DNA from: Phellopilus nigrolimitatus
Taxonomy: Eukaryota; Basidiomycota; Agaricomycetes; Hymenochaetales; Hymenochaetaceae
Direction: 5' to 3'
DNA length: 64,000 bases
Assembly (NCBI GenBank): GCA_021029095.1
Contig: JAJOHG010000050.1
Coordinates: 1-64,000, forward strand
The notes beneath the pieces are model-generated. The model was not told where the DNA came from, made no database searches, and worked only from the letters and a program-made list of their open reading frames with translations. A program made the translations under genes and the position numbers. Each line of letters starts with the position of its first letter. Positions within the stretch are counted from its first letter, which is position 1. This document shows positions 11,268-21,669 of the stretch, in pieces.

Positions 11268-11770
11268 CGCTCATCCACACCCGTGCGCCTTCAGGTTCTC
11301 GATGCTGTCCTTTGCCGTCGTCTTCTTATCGCGGGACTTAACCCCGAACACCGTTCTCGCCTTCGCGTTGTTGTACCAAAATCGTATTTGAAGCTCTTCC
11401 CTGAACCTGGCGTGCCAGCAGGTACGGTAACTCCTGGGAGCTTGAGCTCGTTCACGGCGTCGACTGTAAGCCAAATGTGTCAGTCAGAATTGTGAACGGT
11501 AAAAGCATGGTTAAACGAAGAAAACACGTACACCAGTCCTGCTAGATGAACGCGCCGACGGACAGAATGAAGCGCTACCCGCCTGCCGCGAGCACCTCGA
11601 GCGCACGCACGTGGCCGAGCGAGACGTCGCGCATGTCAATTCACGAGACCTACACCTTCTCGAGCTCCTCCTGCGTCTTCTTCTGTGTCAGGATCGCTTT
11701 GTAGAAGAGCGCGACGCTGCTCCTCCGCACGCACCGAGTCCGAGCTGTCGCCGTAGTACGACGAGCGCTG
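11268..11770 (-). pseudogene. GRE2/dihydroflavonol-reductase-like NAD(P) epimerase C-terminus
   Basis: This group reduces aldehydes and ketones with NADPH in the cytosol. Minus-strand pieces fit the C-terminal half of the family: ILTQKKTQEELEK (about 11680), MRDVSLGHVRALEVLAAGG (about 11590-11640), then after an intron (about 11465-11530) NELKLPGVTVPAGTPGSGKS and KARTVFGVKSRDKKTTAKDS. The Rossmann N-terminus with the GxxGxxG motif is absent. Stops interrupt it (a TAG follows EELEKV). A GATA-factor remnant lies just upstream on the same strand. Family assignment is from remembered motif patterns and is moderate. Confidence 0.5.
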
Positions 11771-11844
11771 TAACATTGAGTTAGGTCATCCAGGGCCGAG
11801 TCAGCAAAGACCATGGTGATATAGGATGATTATTCACCAGGCTC

Positions 11845-12600
11845 ACCCATCGAGTCGGTGCTATCATTGCGCGCATGGACTTGGGGCGCGGCCTTTTATG
11901 CTGCAAAAATAAAATAAATAAGAAATTTAATCACCACGCCAATTTTCAATTTGTACACACCAACTTGCAGTACAATCCGCACACGTCGCAGTTGAGTTCG
12001 TCGTTCAGCCCGCGCCTCTACAGCGGGGTGTGCATCGCGCCGCAGTTGCTGCACTCGGCCTTGACACCGCCAGGCGCCGCCGAGCTGATGCCCGAGAGGA
12101 TCACGCTCTATTCGATTGAACTCGCGGTCGCTGGCGGCCCGTTCGCGCGCGAGCATGCGCGGTCGGTCTTCATGGTCAACGCGGGTGCCGTGGCCGACGT
12201 CGAGACCTGCGCGGGGTGGATCGTCATCGGGAGCACCTCGCGCGCGCTGTGCGACCTCGGCTGGAGGCGCAGCCCGTTCTCCGTAGTCGCATTCCGTATC
12301 TCGACGTCATCCTGGTCATATGCGCCAGCGCCGACTCCGGAGCTGATGCTGTCGTCGCCGGAGCTCCACGCGCCGTGATCTCCCAGCGTCCATACGCCTG
12401 TCGTCTGGCGCCGGAGACGCGCTTGCAGGCGCCTCTGGAATAGAAAGCTCGACTTTCCCGATAGAAGCGCGATGATCAGACCTGGCACTGGAGCACCTTC
12501 GTCCACGGATGCTGAGCCCGATGAGCTAGCCATACCGAAGACACTCGCCATACATGCGATGGGTATTACGAAGACCGTCGAACCCAAGGAGGGCTGCAGC
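11845..12600 (-). pseudogene. GATA-type zinc-finger transcription factor, nonsense in the finger
   Basis: GATA factors bind WGATAR sites through one C-x2-C-x17/18-C-x2-C finger. On the minus strand near 12010-12070 the sequence reads CSNCGAMHTPL, a TAG stop at 12018-12020 where the family has Trp, then RRGLNDELNCDVCGLYCKL. A 64-base intron follows, and the next exon continues KRPRPKSM, the basic tail typical of these fingers. Upstream (12110-12600) are Ser/Asp-rich stretches such as SSGDDSISSGVGAGAYDQDD, consistent with the N-terminal part but lying in several frames. The four cysteines are intact; the single W-to-stop change removes DNA binding. Confidence 0.75.
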
Positions 12601-13170
12601 AGTACACGTCGATGTTGCCGAACATATCATCTGACCTACTGTACAACGACGAGTTCATGCCATCATGTGTTGCTCTAACAATGCTGGCTGGCGGACATCA
12701 TCAAGAGCATCGCGGACGCGAGACAAAAGGAACAGATGGAGCGACCGGCCTACAAATGCTGGGAAGCAGCATCGCGTCAAACGCAACGCCGAGGACGGCA
12801 GGGAGTGGCACAGGTACGAGGGTTATAGTGTGGGTATGACGAAGCGCCGTGTGGAGTAGATAAAGATGAGGCGGAAGCCAGGACCAAGGAAGAAAGGAGA
12901 GCCGTAGATATCTCTGAGAGCATATATACCCGCCTGGGCAGACAGAGATAATGAGCCCGAAGAACGAAGACGTGTCAGATAACATGATCGATAACGGCGG
13001 AACGAAAAAGAAAACTCACATCTCAGCATGTCATCGAAAAGCACCCTGACATCCTTCAAGATGAGGTCGATGTCGATGCGTTGGTGCTAGTGAGGAGGCG
13101 CACGCCCATACCAAATATGATGGTCGAGCTAACGTCCAGTTCGATGCTGCGGCCATTCCTAGGGCCTTCT
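12600..13170 (+). other. Coding-like remnant of unknown identity
   Basis: The plus strand has open pieces with protein-like composition (SMLPNISSDLLYNDEFMPSC near 12612; SIADARQKEQMERPAYKCW near 12710; EVDVDALVLVRRRTPIPNMM near 13060). They lie in different frames and I cannot place them in a family. They may be the 5' remains of whatever gene the following repeat belonged to. Confidence 0.3.
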
Positions 13171-14270
13171 CGATGCTGCGACTGTTTATGAGGCGCCTTT
13201 TCACGGTTGACTCGGCTCCTGCGGCTTCTTTGACGGTCCCTAAGCCTTCCTTGACTCTCCCTGAGACCCCCTCCGTCTTCGGCGACCCCTGGGACTTGTG
13301 CAACGCACTGGGCAGATTCACGGCGACCTCTGTGACTCGTTTGCGTCCATGGCAGCCTCTTCAGCGCATCCGGTGGGCTCTGCGACCTATCCACGTCTTC
13401 TGCAGCTCATGCAGCGTCTTCAGTGACTCCTGCGACACGTCTGCGGTCATCGGCGGTCCACGCAGCGTCCCTGGCAGCCCTCGCAGCGTCATCGGCGGCC
13501 TCGACGACCCATACACGCCATCAACAGTCCACGCAGCGTCCCTGACGGCCTCTGCGAGCTTCCTGCGTCGTCGGCGGCCTCGGTGACCCGTCTGCGTTTT
13601 CGGCGGTTCATGCAGCGTCATCAGAGACCTCTAAGGCTTCATCAGCAGCCTCTGTGAGCCATCCGCGTCTTCGATGGCCTCTGAATCTTCATTGCTGCCC
13701 ATCTGCAGCCCATCTGCAACTCTGGTGCCCCATTAAGCGGCGTCTTCTGCGACCCCTGTAGCGTCCGTGGTAGCTATTGCAGCGTCTTCGGCGGTCCTGC
13801 AGCGTCTTCGGCGGTCCACGCAGCACCATCGGTGGCTTCTTCGACCCGTCTGCTGCATCTACGATCTATTCGCGTCATCGAAAGCCCCCGAAACATATCT
13901 GGCAGCACCTGCAACACCCCTAGCAGCCTATGCAGCGTCGTCGGCGGCACCTGCAGCATTATCGATGGCCTCTGCGACCAGTCTGCGTCCCTAGTGGCCC
14001 TTTCAGCGTCTTCTGCGGTCCCTACGAGCTACCTGCGTACCTGGTAGCACCTTCAGCGTCTTCGGTGGCCTACGTAGCGTCCTCGGCGGCCCATGGAATG
14101 TCTTCAATGCAATGGTCTCTGCGACTTGCTTGCTTGTTCGGCGACCTATACGACGTATTTTGCGTCCTCGGGGAGCCCTACAGTGTCATCGACGGCCCAT
14201 GCAGCATCTTCTGCGACCTCGGCAGCTCGCATGGCGTCCATGGCGTCCATGGTGGCCTCTGCTCAGAAGG
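13170..14270. repeat. Degenerate GC-rich minisatellite
   Basis: About 1.1 kb made of diverged units with recurring blocks GCAGCGTCTTCGGCGGTC, GCCTCTGCGACC and CGTCTGCGTC. Units are roughly 18-45 bases, mostly in multiples of three. Both strands stay partly open because of the composition, giving Ala/Ser-rich or Arg/Pro-rich readings. It looks like a decayed coding minisatellite; no intact gene remains. Confidence 0.65.
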
Positions 14271-14410
14271 AACGACTCACTCATCACGTGCGATAATTAC
14301 AAATCAAATCATATACCTGATCGGGTAAGCATTCAGTACTACTACTCGAACGCGTCGAGACTGACACTTCGTCTGAATACCACCAACAACATCGTACTCT
14401 TGCAATCAAA

Positions 14411-14947
14411 CATGGATAATATTGAGACCTTTTTCGAAGCGATCCGGGACTCCGACGTCGTTATGGGGCAAGTAGACGAATGCCTCCCTCTAGGCGGCGA
14501 CGCCATGGTCGTCGACGACGCCGCGCCTACGCCCAAGGCGTTCGAAGACGCACACCTCCACAAGATGGAGATTTGTACTAGTTTGACACCCAAGGCGTGA
14601 GTACGGACGATCATTCAAACATGATAACTAATGACATTACTCTTCAGCGAATGTGACACTGACGCTGGAGAGGCCGACGTCGGCATCGAAGATGCAATGG
14701 AAATTGATGGAGGTAAGCAGCGATATTATCCTTCGATCCCTGTCCAGTTCTCAAGTACACGTTGCATACAGATGATGGTATTGACGAAAACATTGAGGAA
14801 CTTGGACGCGGAGGCTACCAACGTACGTCGAATTACCTCGAAGGCTTTCCTCTTGCAAGCTTACCATGTCTTGATATCTCAAAGCTTCCTTCTTCTTTTA
14901 TTTCGCTTTCTCTTTTTGGTTCTGAAATTTGTTGCGAGTTTTGCTAA
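14411..14947 (+). CDS. Small acidic hypothetical protein with three or four exons
   Basis: Start ATG 14411 gives MDNIETFFEAIRDSDVVMGQ and continues to 14596. Introns 14597-14647 and 14713-14771 have GTGAGT/GTAAGC donors and CAG acceptors, and keep phase, giving ECDTDAGEADVGIEDAMEID and DDGIDENIEELGRGGYQ. After 14822 the frame either runs on to TGC TAA at 14945-14947 or is spliced again at a GTACGT donor. The protein is strongly acidic with no hydrophobic segment at the start. I do not recognise it. Intact splice signals in a broken neighbourhood argue for a real gene, but it is short. Confidence 0.45.
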
Positions 14948-14949
14948 AG

Positions 14950-16395
14950 TCTCCTATAAAATGTAATGCTGTCTTCTCGCTTTCTTCGAAATTAAAATCT
15001 TGCTCTCCTCGTTAGCTTTATTGACAATAGAATACGCATAAATGTATATATAAAAGGGATATAATGACAATACACGTATACGCTCGCATAAGCAAAAACG
15101 GAAACAAAATTTAGCTGATGAAGTTGGACCACCGCGAAATTTGATCGGCGTATGATCGACGCCCACAACGCCCTGAGATCACGCGATAGAAGCAACATTA
15201 GCACGTGAAATATGACTTTCTATATTTAGGGCTTGGATTCCTATACGTATAAGGTTACTCTCTCTTTTTCTTTTTTAAAGAATTGCGTTGGATATGCAGT
15301 AGAATGGATAATTATCCCGGAACGAAAGTCAAACCACACGGCAGGCTCCCCAAAATCCGACGCTATCTTTAATTAAACTCGGAAAAGTGGGTCGCATTTT
15401 GTGTGCTCGGTTAGATTATTCCTTCATTAAGCTTTAAAGTTGGTCAGGCACCCTTCGTTAATTCTTCGATGCCGATCTACATGACGTATCATCCAGAGTA
15501 ATTCAATGCGACGGAAAGAATGGGCACAAATCCATGTTCTGAAAGCAGAAACGCTAAGACGACTGTTTCAAACGATTAACTAGCATAGTTAGATATATCT
15601 ACCATTATAACGCGATTTAGTACATAGTTCGCAGTAGTAAATGTACATACTTCAGAGCGGTATAGCAGGAAGTGCAACGCAACTTTTTTTAGGAGGCTAG
15701 GGACCAAGAGCACAAAAACAACAAAAATTAATGCAAAATAGGGAGATCGCATAGTGCGAAAGCAACAAAACAAGAAGTAACAGGGTCTCGAGACACGTCC
15801 CTCAAATATCAACCGGCTGGTAGACCTCCACCCATTTGTCTCCCCTCTGCCGTGACTTTGTCAGTCGCGAAGGCATCAGGATACGGAAATATAGGCACAG
15901 ACACGCACCAATATCAATTCCTTCTCCTTTTTCATCTACAGCTGTGCGTCCTTTGCCTTATTTATCATTGCGCTCTCTTACTTGTCACACTTTCAGACTG
16001 GGAAATTGGCATTCGCGAGTCAATTAGCCCTGAGATGGTTGCGTTCGGTGATCTTCTGGGTTAGTCTTCGTTCTCATTAGCGTTTCTTTCGCGGACGTGT
16101 GCGTGTACATACAGCTCGGTCCGGTATGTCCTGATGCGGTCTGAGTTCGGTTTGTGTTCTGGCGGGCTGCCGAGTGGGATCGAGTTTCGGCTGGGCTAAT
16201 ATCAAAATTTGTACCATGCGCGCTGCCCCAGCCGCGGGCGTGCGCTTTAAAAGTTGGGATATATATAATTTTGCCCGCTGTAGCTCTTTCGCTCCTTCGT
16301 TCAGCTGGTGATCTCCGAAAAGGAATAACAAGATAGTCGGATTATAGGTTGCAAGAAACGACAAGAACAAAATAAGAGCCCTAATCTTTATCTAC
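14950..16395. other. AT-rich intergenic DNA
   Basis: No conserved coding block is visible. Short frames at 15836-16027 (plus) and 16077-16370 (minus) have no family features. The stretch separates the acidic gene from the Dicer remnant. Confidence 0.5.
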
Positions 16396-17274
16396 AGGTT
16401 TTAGGACTCGTCAACTTCAATCCCGCCGTACTTGTCGAGTAAAATTTGAATGCCCTTTTCAGATACACGGAATCGCACGTCGTCTTCACTTGCTTTCCCA
16501 TTATACCGCTCCGTCGCCGATGTCAGCTTAATGCCTTCCACCACGAGTGCACATGATATATTACCGCCATCTCTGGTCACACGCCACTCTAGCTGTTCCA
16601 TTAGCTGACGATTCCCTGCCCACTCCATGACGCGCGACACCGGATGCCGCCCGTCCACTCCCTCATGCACGACGCGGCGCAACACGGACATCAACAACCG
16701 CTCCAGGATACCGCGTACCGCGTCCATGTCGCCGTTTCTATCGAGGTACACGGCACCCAGCAAACTCCCCACGATGTCGCTGAGGAACTTGGGCGCCTGC
16801 AACCGTGCGAGCGCCGCCCACGGGTTAGTATGCCCGCTCTTGAGTGCGCGTTCAATTTCTTCTTGCCCTCGCTGGAAACACACCAGAGCGTCGCGCTGCT
16901 CTTCCAGAAGCGCCCCGCTCGAGAGCAGCAGACAGCAGCAGACATTGCATGAGATGCGCCGTGTGATGCGTCGAAGAGCGCACTGCAAACGCGCGGGCAG
17001 CATCCCAGCACGGCATTACTGCGTCGACCAGGTCGTGTGCGCGCAGGCACACGAAAGCTAGGAATTGCATATTGACGAGTGCCGCTTTCTGTCCGTGCAT
17101 CTGCCCGCGAGTATATGTGTCTGAGCCTGCGACGGGCTTGCGTGCATGAGGGCCTATACAGGTAACAGCTTGTGAGATGGTCGAAAAGCTGAATGGACAT
17201 ACCTTTATGCGGCTCGAGCGCGAAGATGGTCGAGGTCCGTGTGAAGAGAGGAGACATCCGTACTGAACGAAAAC

Positions 17275-17550
17275 ACTGTAATCGAAAGTTAGAGGACACT
17301 GTTGTGAAATAGAGTAAAAAATTGCACACTTTGTTGGAATTGCTTGCAGACCTGGCACGCGCTGACTGTGGTCACCACTTGTTCTCTGTTCGGCACAGCC
17401 CGTGGACTGCGATGGCGATCTTCGTGCTTCATCTTCGTCTCGACGTCTCGACTTCTCGACTACGCTCCACGTACCGCTGTCTAATTGTAAGCTGTTTCTC
17501 TTTCTTCAGTCCCTTAGCGTACTAATCTGTAAGCTATGTGTCTAGGTGCG
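17275..17550. repeat. Inverted duplicate of the 3820-4060 promoter-like segment
   Basis: It matches the reverse complement of 3820-4060 in ordered blocks, ending just before the ATG at 17557. Similarity goes on into the Gln-rich first exon and SIKTILR (SIEAVLR in the other copy), so promoter and exon were copied together. Confidence 0.7.
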
Positions 17551-17556
17551 AAGATC

Positions 17557-17946
17557 ATGCAGCAGCAACAAATTCAACAGCAACAGCAACGACTTCAACG
17601 CAACCTGTCGCATGGGTCGATCAAGACCATCTTGCGTTCGCGAGCCCAGTCGCGTGGAAGCGCCGGAGAGGATAGGGTTAGAAAGACATAGGTACGTAGT
17701 GAAAACGTCTGATTGTGAGCACGATGCTGACGACAGCAGCTGCCCAGCACGCTCGTCCGCACGCGCACGGTCATCAACCAGTTGCAGACACCCCTTTACT
17801 GCAGCGAGGCGTGCCCCAAGAAGGACCTCGAATGGTCCTGGCCCATTCCGATGTCCAACGCGCGCGAGATCCTCGAGCACCGACCACCTGCAATCAACAG
17901 AGTCCGCGCAACTTGCTACAAAGACAAAATCTCGTTGGAAGGATAA
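17557..17946 (+). CDS. ECL1-like (life-span regulator family) protein, two exons, inside the Dicer remnant
   Basis: Exon 1 starts MQQQQIQQQQQRLQRNLSHG. A donor near 17677 and an acceptor at about 17740 join it in frame to exon 2 (QLPSTLVRTRTVINQL). This contains LYCSEACPKKDLEWSW, a C-x3-C signature like that of fungal ECL1-type small zinc proteins, then WPIPMSNAREILEH and a stop at 17944-17946. The usual first Cys pair of ECL1 proteins is not visible, so the family call is tentative. The frame is open over about 110 residues. It lies on the opposite strand between the RNase IIIa and IIIb parts of Dicer, so it arrived by insertion or rearrangement. Confidence 0.4.
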
Positions 17947-18889
17947 GCGCGTCAGCCTCGCCGCGCACCCTGCTCAGCTGAACCCAGCACACGTGTCTCC
18001 GCCTCCGCCTAGCCCCACTCTGCTTCCTGTCCTGCCCAACTCATGACGCGCGCCAAACTTGCGGGATCTTTGCGCGCTCGATCTGGGCGCGACCGCGCTC
18101 CCCCTCGCGCGCTCCAACTCGAGCACGAGCTCGAGCTCGAGCGCGATCGGCACACACGATGCTGCTGTCGAAACCGCCGCTCAGCTATGCGGCACCGACG
18201 AGCATGTCGACGACCCTTTCTCTGTATGAGGTTCTTTCTTCTCCCCCGGCTCATCGTCCTCGCTAGCAATCGTCTCCAGGTCCTCGCCAGCATCTGTAGT
18301 AGCGTTGTCGTCGACTAAGTCTGGTTCCGTTTCTACGACATGGTCCCTGTGTAAGTAATCCGGTTTCATTTCCTGACGCGAGAATCCCGACGAGTAATCC
18401 ATTTATAAAGCCGTTTTCCGATAGCGGACTGTGCGAGGTAGGCGTTCGATACAGCATGATCCTTGCGCTTAGTCAGGAAGCCTTCGGGCCAGTGTGGATG
18501 TTCCGCGAGCAAGTGCACGCTGGTGATGAACTTCAAGATCGCATCACCGAGCGTCTTGAGACGTTCATAGTTGAAATGAGCATTTGCAGCGGGTGCCATG
18601 AGCACCGTCTGGACGAGGTCTAACGGGACCTGCTGCAATGGTGAAGCACGACTGAGGATGGTACTCTGAAGGTTGAGGGCGGTCAGTTTGATGAATAAGG
18701 CGCGAAGGATGGAAGGAAGGAAATAGTACGAGCATATTCGATTTCATCATATTTAATTACAGTATTCAAGGCATGAAGAAAATATGTTGGCCCCGTTTGA
18801 CTCCGTCAAATATACTCTTCAGATGTGATTCCGTTCTTTCGATATCTGAATGTTCGTTCATCAATATAGCCTTTTCATGAAATCTTCGA

Positions 18890-19870
18890 TTCACGACTTA
18901 CAGCGTTTCTTTGAAGCCCATTGATCACCTTCGAATCCCGATCTTCGGGGGGCATGTTTGCCAGCGCTTCCGTTCGCTTTGCAAGGACCCGTGAGGTCTG
19001 CGTGGACGTCCCAAACCTTGTCCAGGTACCCGAACTCTTGCTCTTCAGCGTGCAATGCATGTCTCTACTCCCTCGCCATATATTTTAGACGGCGTTAGGG
19101 CACCTAGGACAGGTTTAATAAATAAATTGCATGATGAAAAGCGAGCACATACTTTTCGAAATCAATCCCGTATCCGTAGATCGCGAACAAAAACGCGCAT
19201 CCCTCAGTCTTTCTTACAGCGTCGGCAGTGAAGTGTGGTGTATATTCTTTGCTGTGGGCGTCCTTTTCTGCGTTCCACCATATACCAAAGGCATAGTCGG
19301 AGATATCCCCATCCCTGTGTAGAAGATTAGAGAAGTTATCGTACGTCACGGCAAACGGGAAGCTGCGTTACTTCCATTGTAGTTCGTCTGCCCCAAAGGA
19401 GGTACTCAGTGCCTAAACATATCCCATTCAGTGAAATACATGTAATGACTATATATAAAAACTTTTACTTTATTCCGATGGTGACGAAGTTGTGAAGGTA
19501 CATAGGACTGATGAGCGCGAGAGGGTAGGTGTAAAATTTCTCAATGAATTCCGCTTCCCCCAGCATCATCCATTCGTCGAGGCTTTGAGAAATAAGTATC
19601 AGAAGTCGAATCGTTAGTTTTGATCGGATAAAATACCTCCGCGCGGCAGTCATGGTGTCTATCGGTGCATAATGCACTACGATTTTGCCTTTTTCTTGGG
19701 ACGCATGGTGTCCCGCGGGTACTTTCATGACCCCCTCACTTTTTGTTTCGATGCCTTCTTTGTCCAGCCTCGATTGTGCGTGGGCCTAGTAAAAAAAAAA
19801 AAAGAGAAATGTATCAGGGAAAGGAAAGTTCTTTACAGCGTTCTTGGTGATCTTGGGCATCGCGGCGGAT
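18890..19870 (-). CDS. Unidentified multi-exon gene, possibly decayed
   Basis: Minus-strand pieces are linked by plausible introns. KVPAGHHASQEKGKIVVHYA and IDTMTAAR come first, then an intron at about 19587-19636 with an ACTAAC-like branch site, LDEWMMLGEAEFIEKFYTYP, and an intron at about 19413-19472. After that come LSTSFGADELQWK, DGDISDYAFGIWWNAEKDAH with AIYGYGIDFEK, and EEQEFGYLDKVWDVHADLTG (about 19000). No known motif stands out and I cannot name the family. The upstream end faces the TIR element at 19985, which may have cut the 5' part. Exon joins are inferred. Confidence 0.4.
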
Positions 19871-19984
19871 ATCTTCATGAGCTTAGTTAAACAATTTTGC
19901 ATAATGTCAGCGTCTTCCTTGAGCGAAAACTCAGGTCCGCTGTTCAATCGTGAAAAAGGATAAGGCAGATAAACAGAAACGAAG

Positions 19985-20875
19985 GCACTTCAGGCACCCC
20001 CCTACAGTAGACCTATTAGGCAGGACTGACCCATAAGAGGGTTCCACCTAATAGGTCCTGATTGGTTATGTGAATCCCATGGCTGATGGGCATGCCCAAC
20101 TTTGGGCGTGCCTAAAATTCCAAAAGATTTAATTTATGTCACCTGCATGAATTGATCAACTAATCTATTGCTTACCAAATAACATCACTCTTACCAACTG
20201 AGTCACAATGATTTCTTGTATTCCGTTATATCTATTTATATATAGGCTATTAACCCAATCAAGTTAGGGCTCAGATCAATTTGACTTAACCAGAATATCT
20301 GCTGTCATGGAGACTTGGGTCTTTTGTACCCTTTTTTCGGTTACGGAGTTAATCTAGTGCTCTCCAAGCTTGATTTGGTCTTGCATTATACAGAAACATG
20401 TGTCGAGATTGGTGTAATATGGGTAACACAAGAGGTAAACAGGTCATCAAAAAAACACCATTGCAGGTTTTGATGACCCATTTGATATACTTATACATTT
20501 TTTACACTGTTATTCATACAAGAAAGGCTTGTCAAAAGGGGTGCTTTGACAAAAATATGCCTTTGTTATGCCTTTTTTGTGTGAGCAAAGATAAAAAAGA
20601 AAGGTAAAGTGCCTATATATAAGCAAGTATAGGAGTAGTTAAAAATAGTGTGGTGTCTCAGTTGTTATAAGTGTTGATATTTGGTAAGTAAAAGGTTAGC
20701 AGTTCAATTCATGCTGGTGGTGTAAATTAAATCTTTTGAAAATTTGGGCATGCCCAAGCTTTTAGGCACGCCCAACAGTCATGGGATTCACATAACCAAT
20801 CAGGACCTATTAGGTGGAACCCTCTTATGGGTCGGTCCTACCTAATAAGTCCTTGGTAAGGGGGTGCCTGAAGTG
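19985..20875. mobile_element. Long-TIR element with tRNA-like sequence in both arms
   Basis: Ends GCACTTCAGGCACCCCC and its complement begin inverted arms of about 230 bases with moderate divergence. Inner parts of both arms carry a tRNA-like segment: GTGACTCAGTTGGTAAGAGT (reverse strand, about 20195-20215) with ATCAATTCATGC, and GTCTCAGTTG with GTTCAATTCATGC at about 20655-20725. The centre has no transposase. I see no target duplication. The right end lies inside a coding-like frame. Confidence 0.65.
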
Positions 20876-20876
20876 C

Positions 20877-21400
20877 AGTCCAGGCTCAGTCAGCCAGTCA
20901 AAGTCAGGAACCTCGTCGTCGACGCCCTTTCGTGAGAGAGGCGTTCTCGACTGTAATTCTTCTTCCTGGAGAAAGGCTATGATGTGGGGGCGTTCCTCCA
21001 CGATGTGCGGATACAGCGGCAGATCGGGCATGTCAGCCATGAACTGACTACGACAATACTGGATCATTTAAATTTCATCCGGAATCAGGAAAGGAGAAGA
21101 GACCAAGTCAAATAGGCGGCGTACAATAAGCAGAACACTGATTTTCTCCTCCTCTACCCGATTTTCCTCCCGCTTCCTGGCAAGCTCATTGGCACGCTCA
21201 TCTTCTTCACGACGCCGTTGATTCCTTCCCTTCGTGTTAGCGTTTCTCCTCCTTGTCTTGCTCGTGTCCTGCGGCGCAAATAAGCATGCGCTAGCCTTAG
21301 CTCTGGTAAATTTGACGTACTTTGGGGATAGGGTCATCCATGTCTTGAAGCAGCGTGGGGATAGGGTCATCCATGTCTAGTACCTGGAAGCCTGAAGATA
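20877..21400 (-). other. Coding-like remnant cut by the TIR element
   Basis: Two adjoining minus-strand frames are open: one with KTRRRNANTKGRNQRRREED, highly charged and probably helical, and one with DMPDLPLYPHIVEERPHII and DDEVPDFDWLTEPGL, where the TIR element interrupts. A stop separates them. No family is recognised. Confidence 0.35.
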
Positions 21401-21669
21401 TAGCTATATCTTCGCCTCGGGGTCAAATGCCCATTGCAAGGAGACATCGGATGGCCCTGTAACTTGGTAGGTGTGTGTGGGGACATGTCCCACACGGCCT
21501 GAAGCAGGTAGATCTCGGATTTGCTTGCGTCGTCGCCATTGGGAGGCCGATGTCAACAGGGTCATTTTAGAGCGGGGTCAACGAGCTACTCAGGTGTAGG
21601 AAGGGTGAATTCTCTCAATGTTTCTCATGGGGTCTGTCGGGGATAATGTTAGGGAAAGAATGTTGGTTA

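Larger units (their letters stand above)
16401..18690 (-). pseudogene. Dicer-like protein C-terminus (RNase IIIa and IIIb), split by an insertion
   Basis: Dicer cuts double-stranded RNA into small RNAs with paired RNase III domains. Minus strand, right to left: RNase IIIa reads FNYERLKTLGDAILKFI, then LLAEHPHWPEGFLTKRKDHA, and ends VVDMLVGAA, a stop (18185-18187, in place of Tyr), LSGGFDSSIVCA. About 0.9 kb of unrelated DNA with the ECL1-like gene on the other strand follows. Then RNase IIIb resumes with KAALVNMQFLAFVCLRA (about 17050-17100) and PKFLSDIVGSLLGAVYLDRN (about 16750), and the domain tail runs open to a stop at 16401. The helicase and PAZ parts are absent. The last 600 bases form one long frame, so decay is uneven. 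The junction near 18118-18145 is a GAGCTC-rich palindromic stretch. Confidence 0.85.

Noticed and set aside
13173..14328. Set of overlapping 70-137-codon frames as real proteins
   Set aside because: They come from low-complexity repeat DNA open on both strands.
14411..14947. Mating pheromone precursor (short, starts MDNIETFF)
   Set aside because: No CaaX box at the end; the last residues are CCEFC before the stop, and the gene has several introns.
20655..20725. Functional tRNA gene in the TIR element
   Set aside because: Same reason; stems are broken and it is mirrored in both arms of an element.
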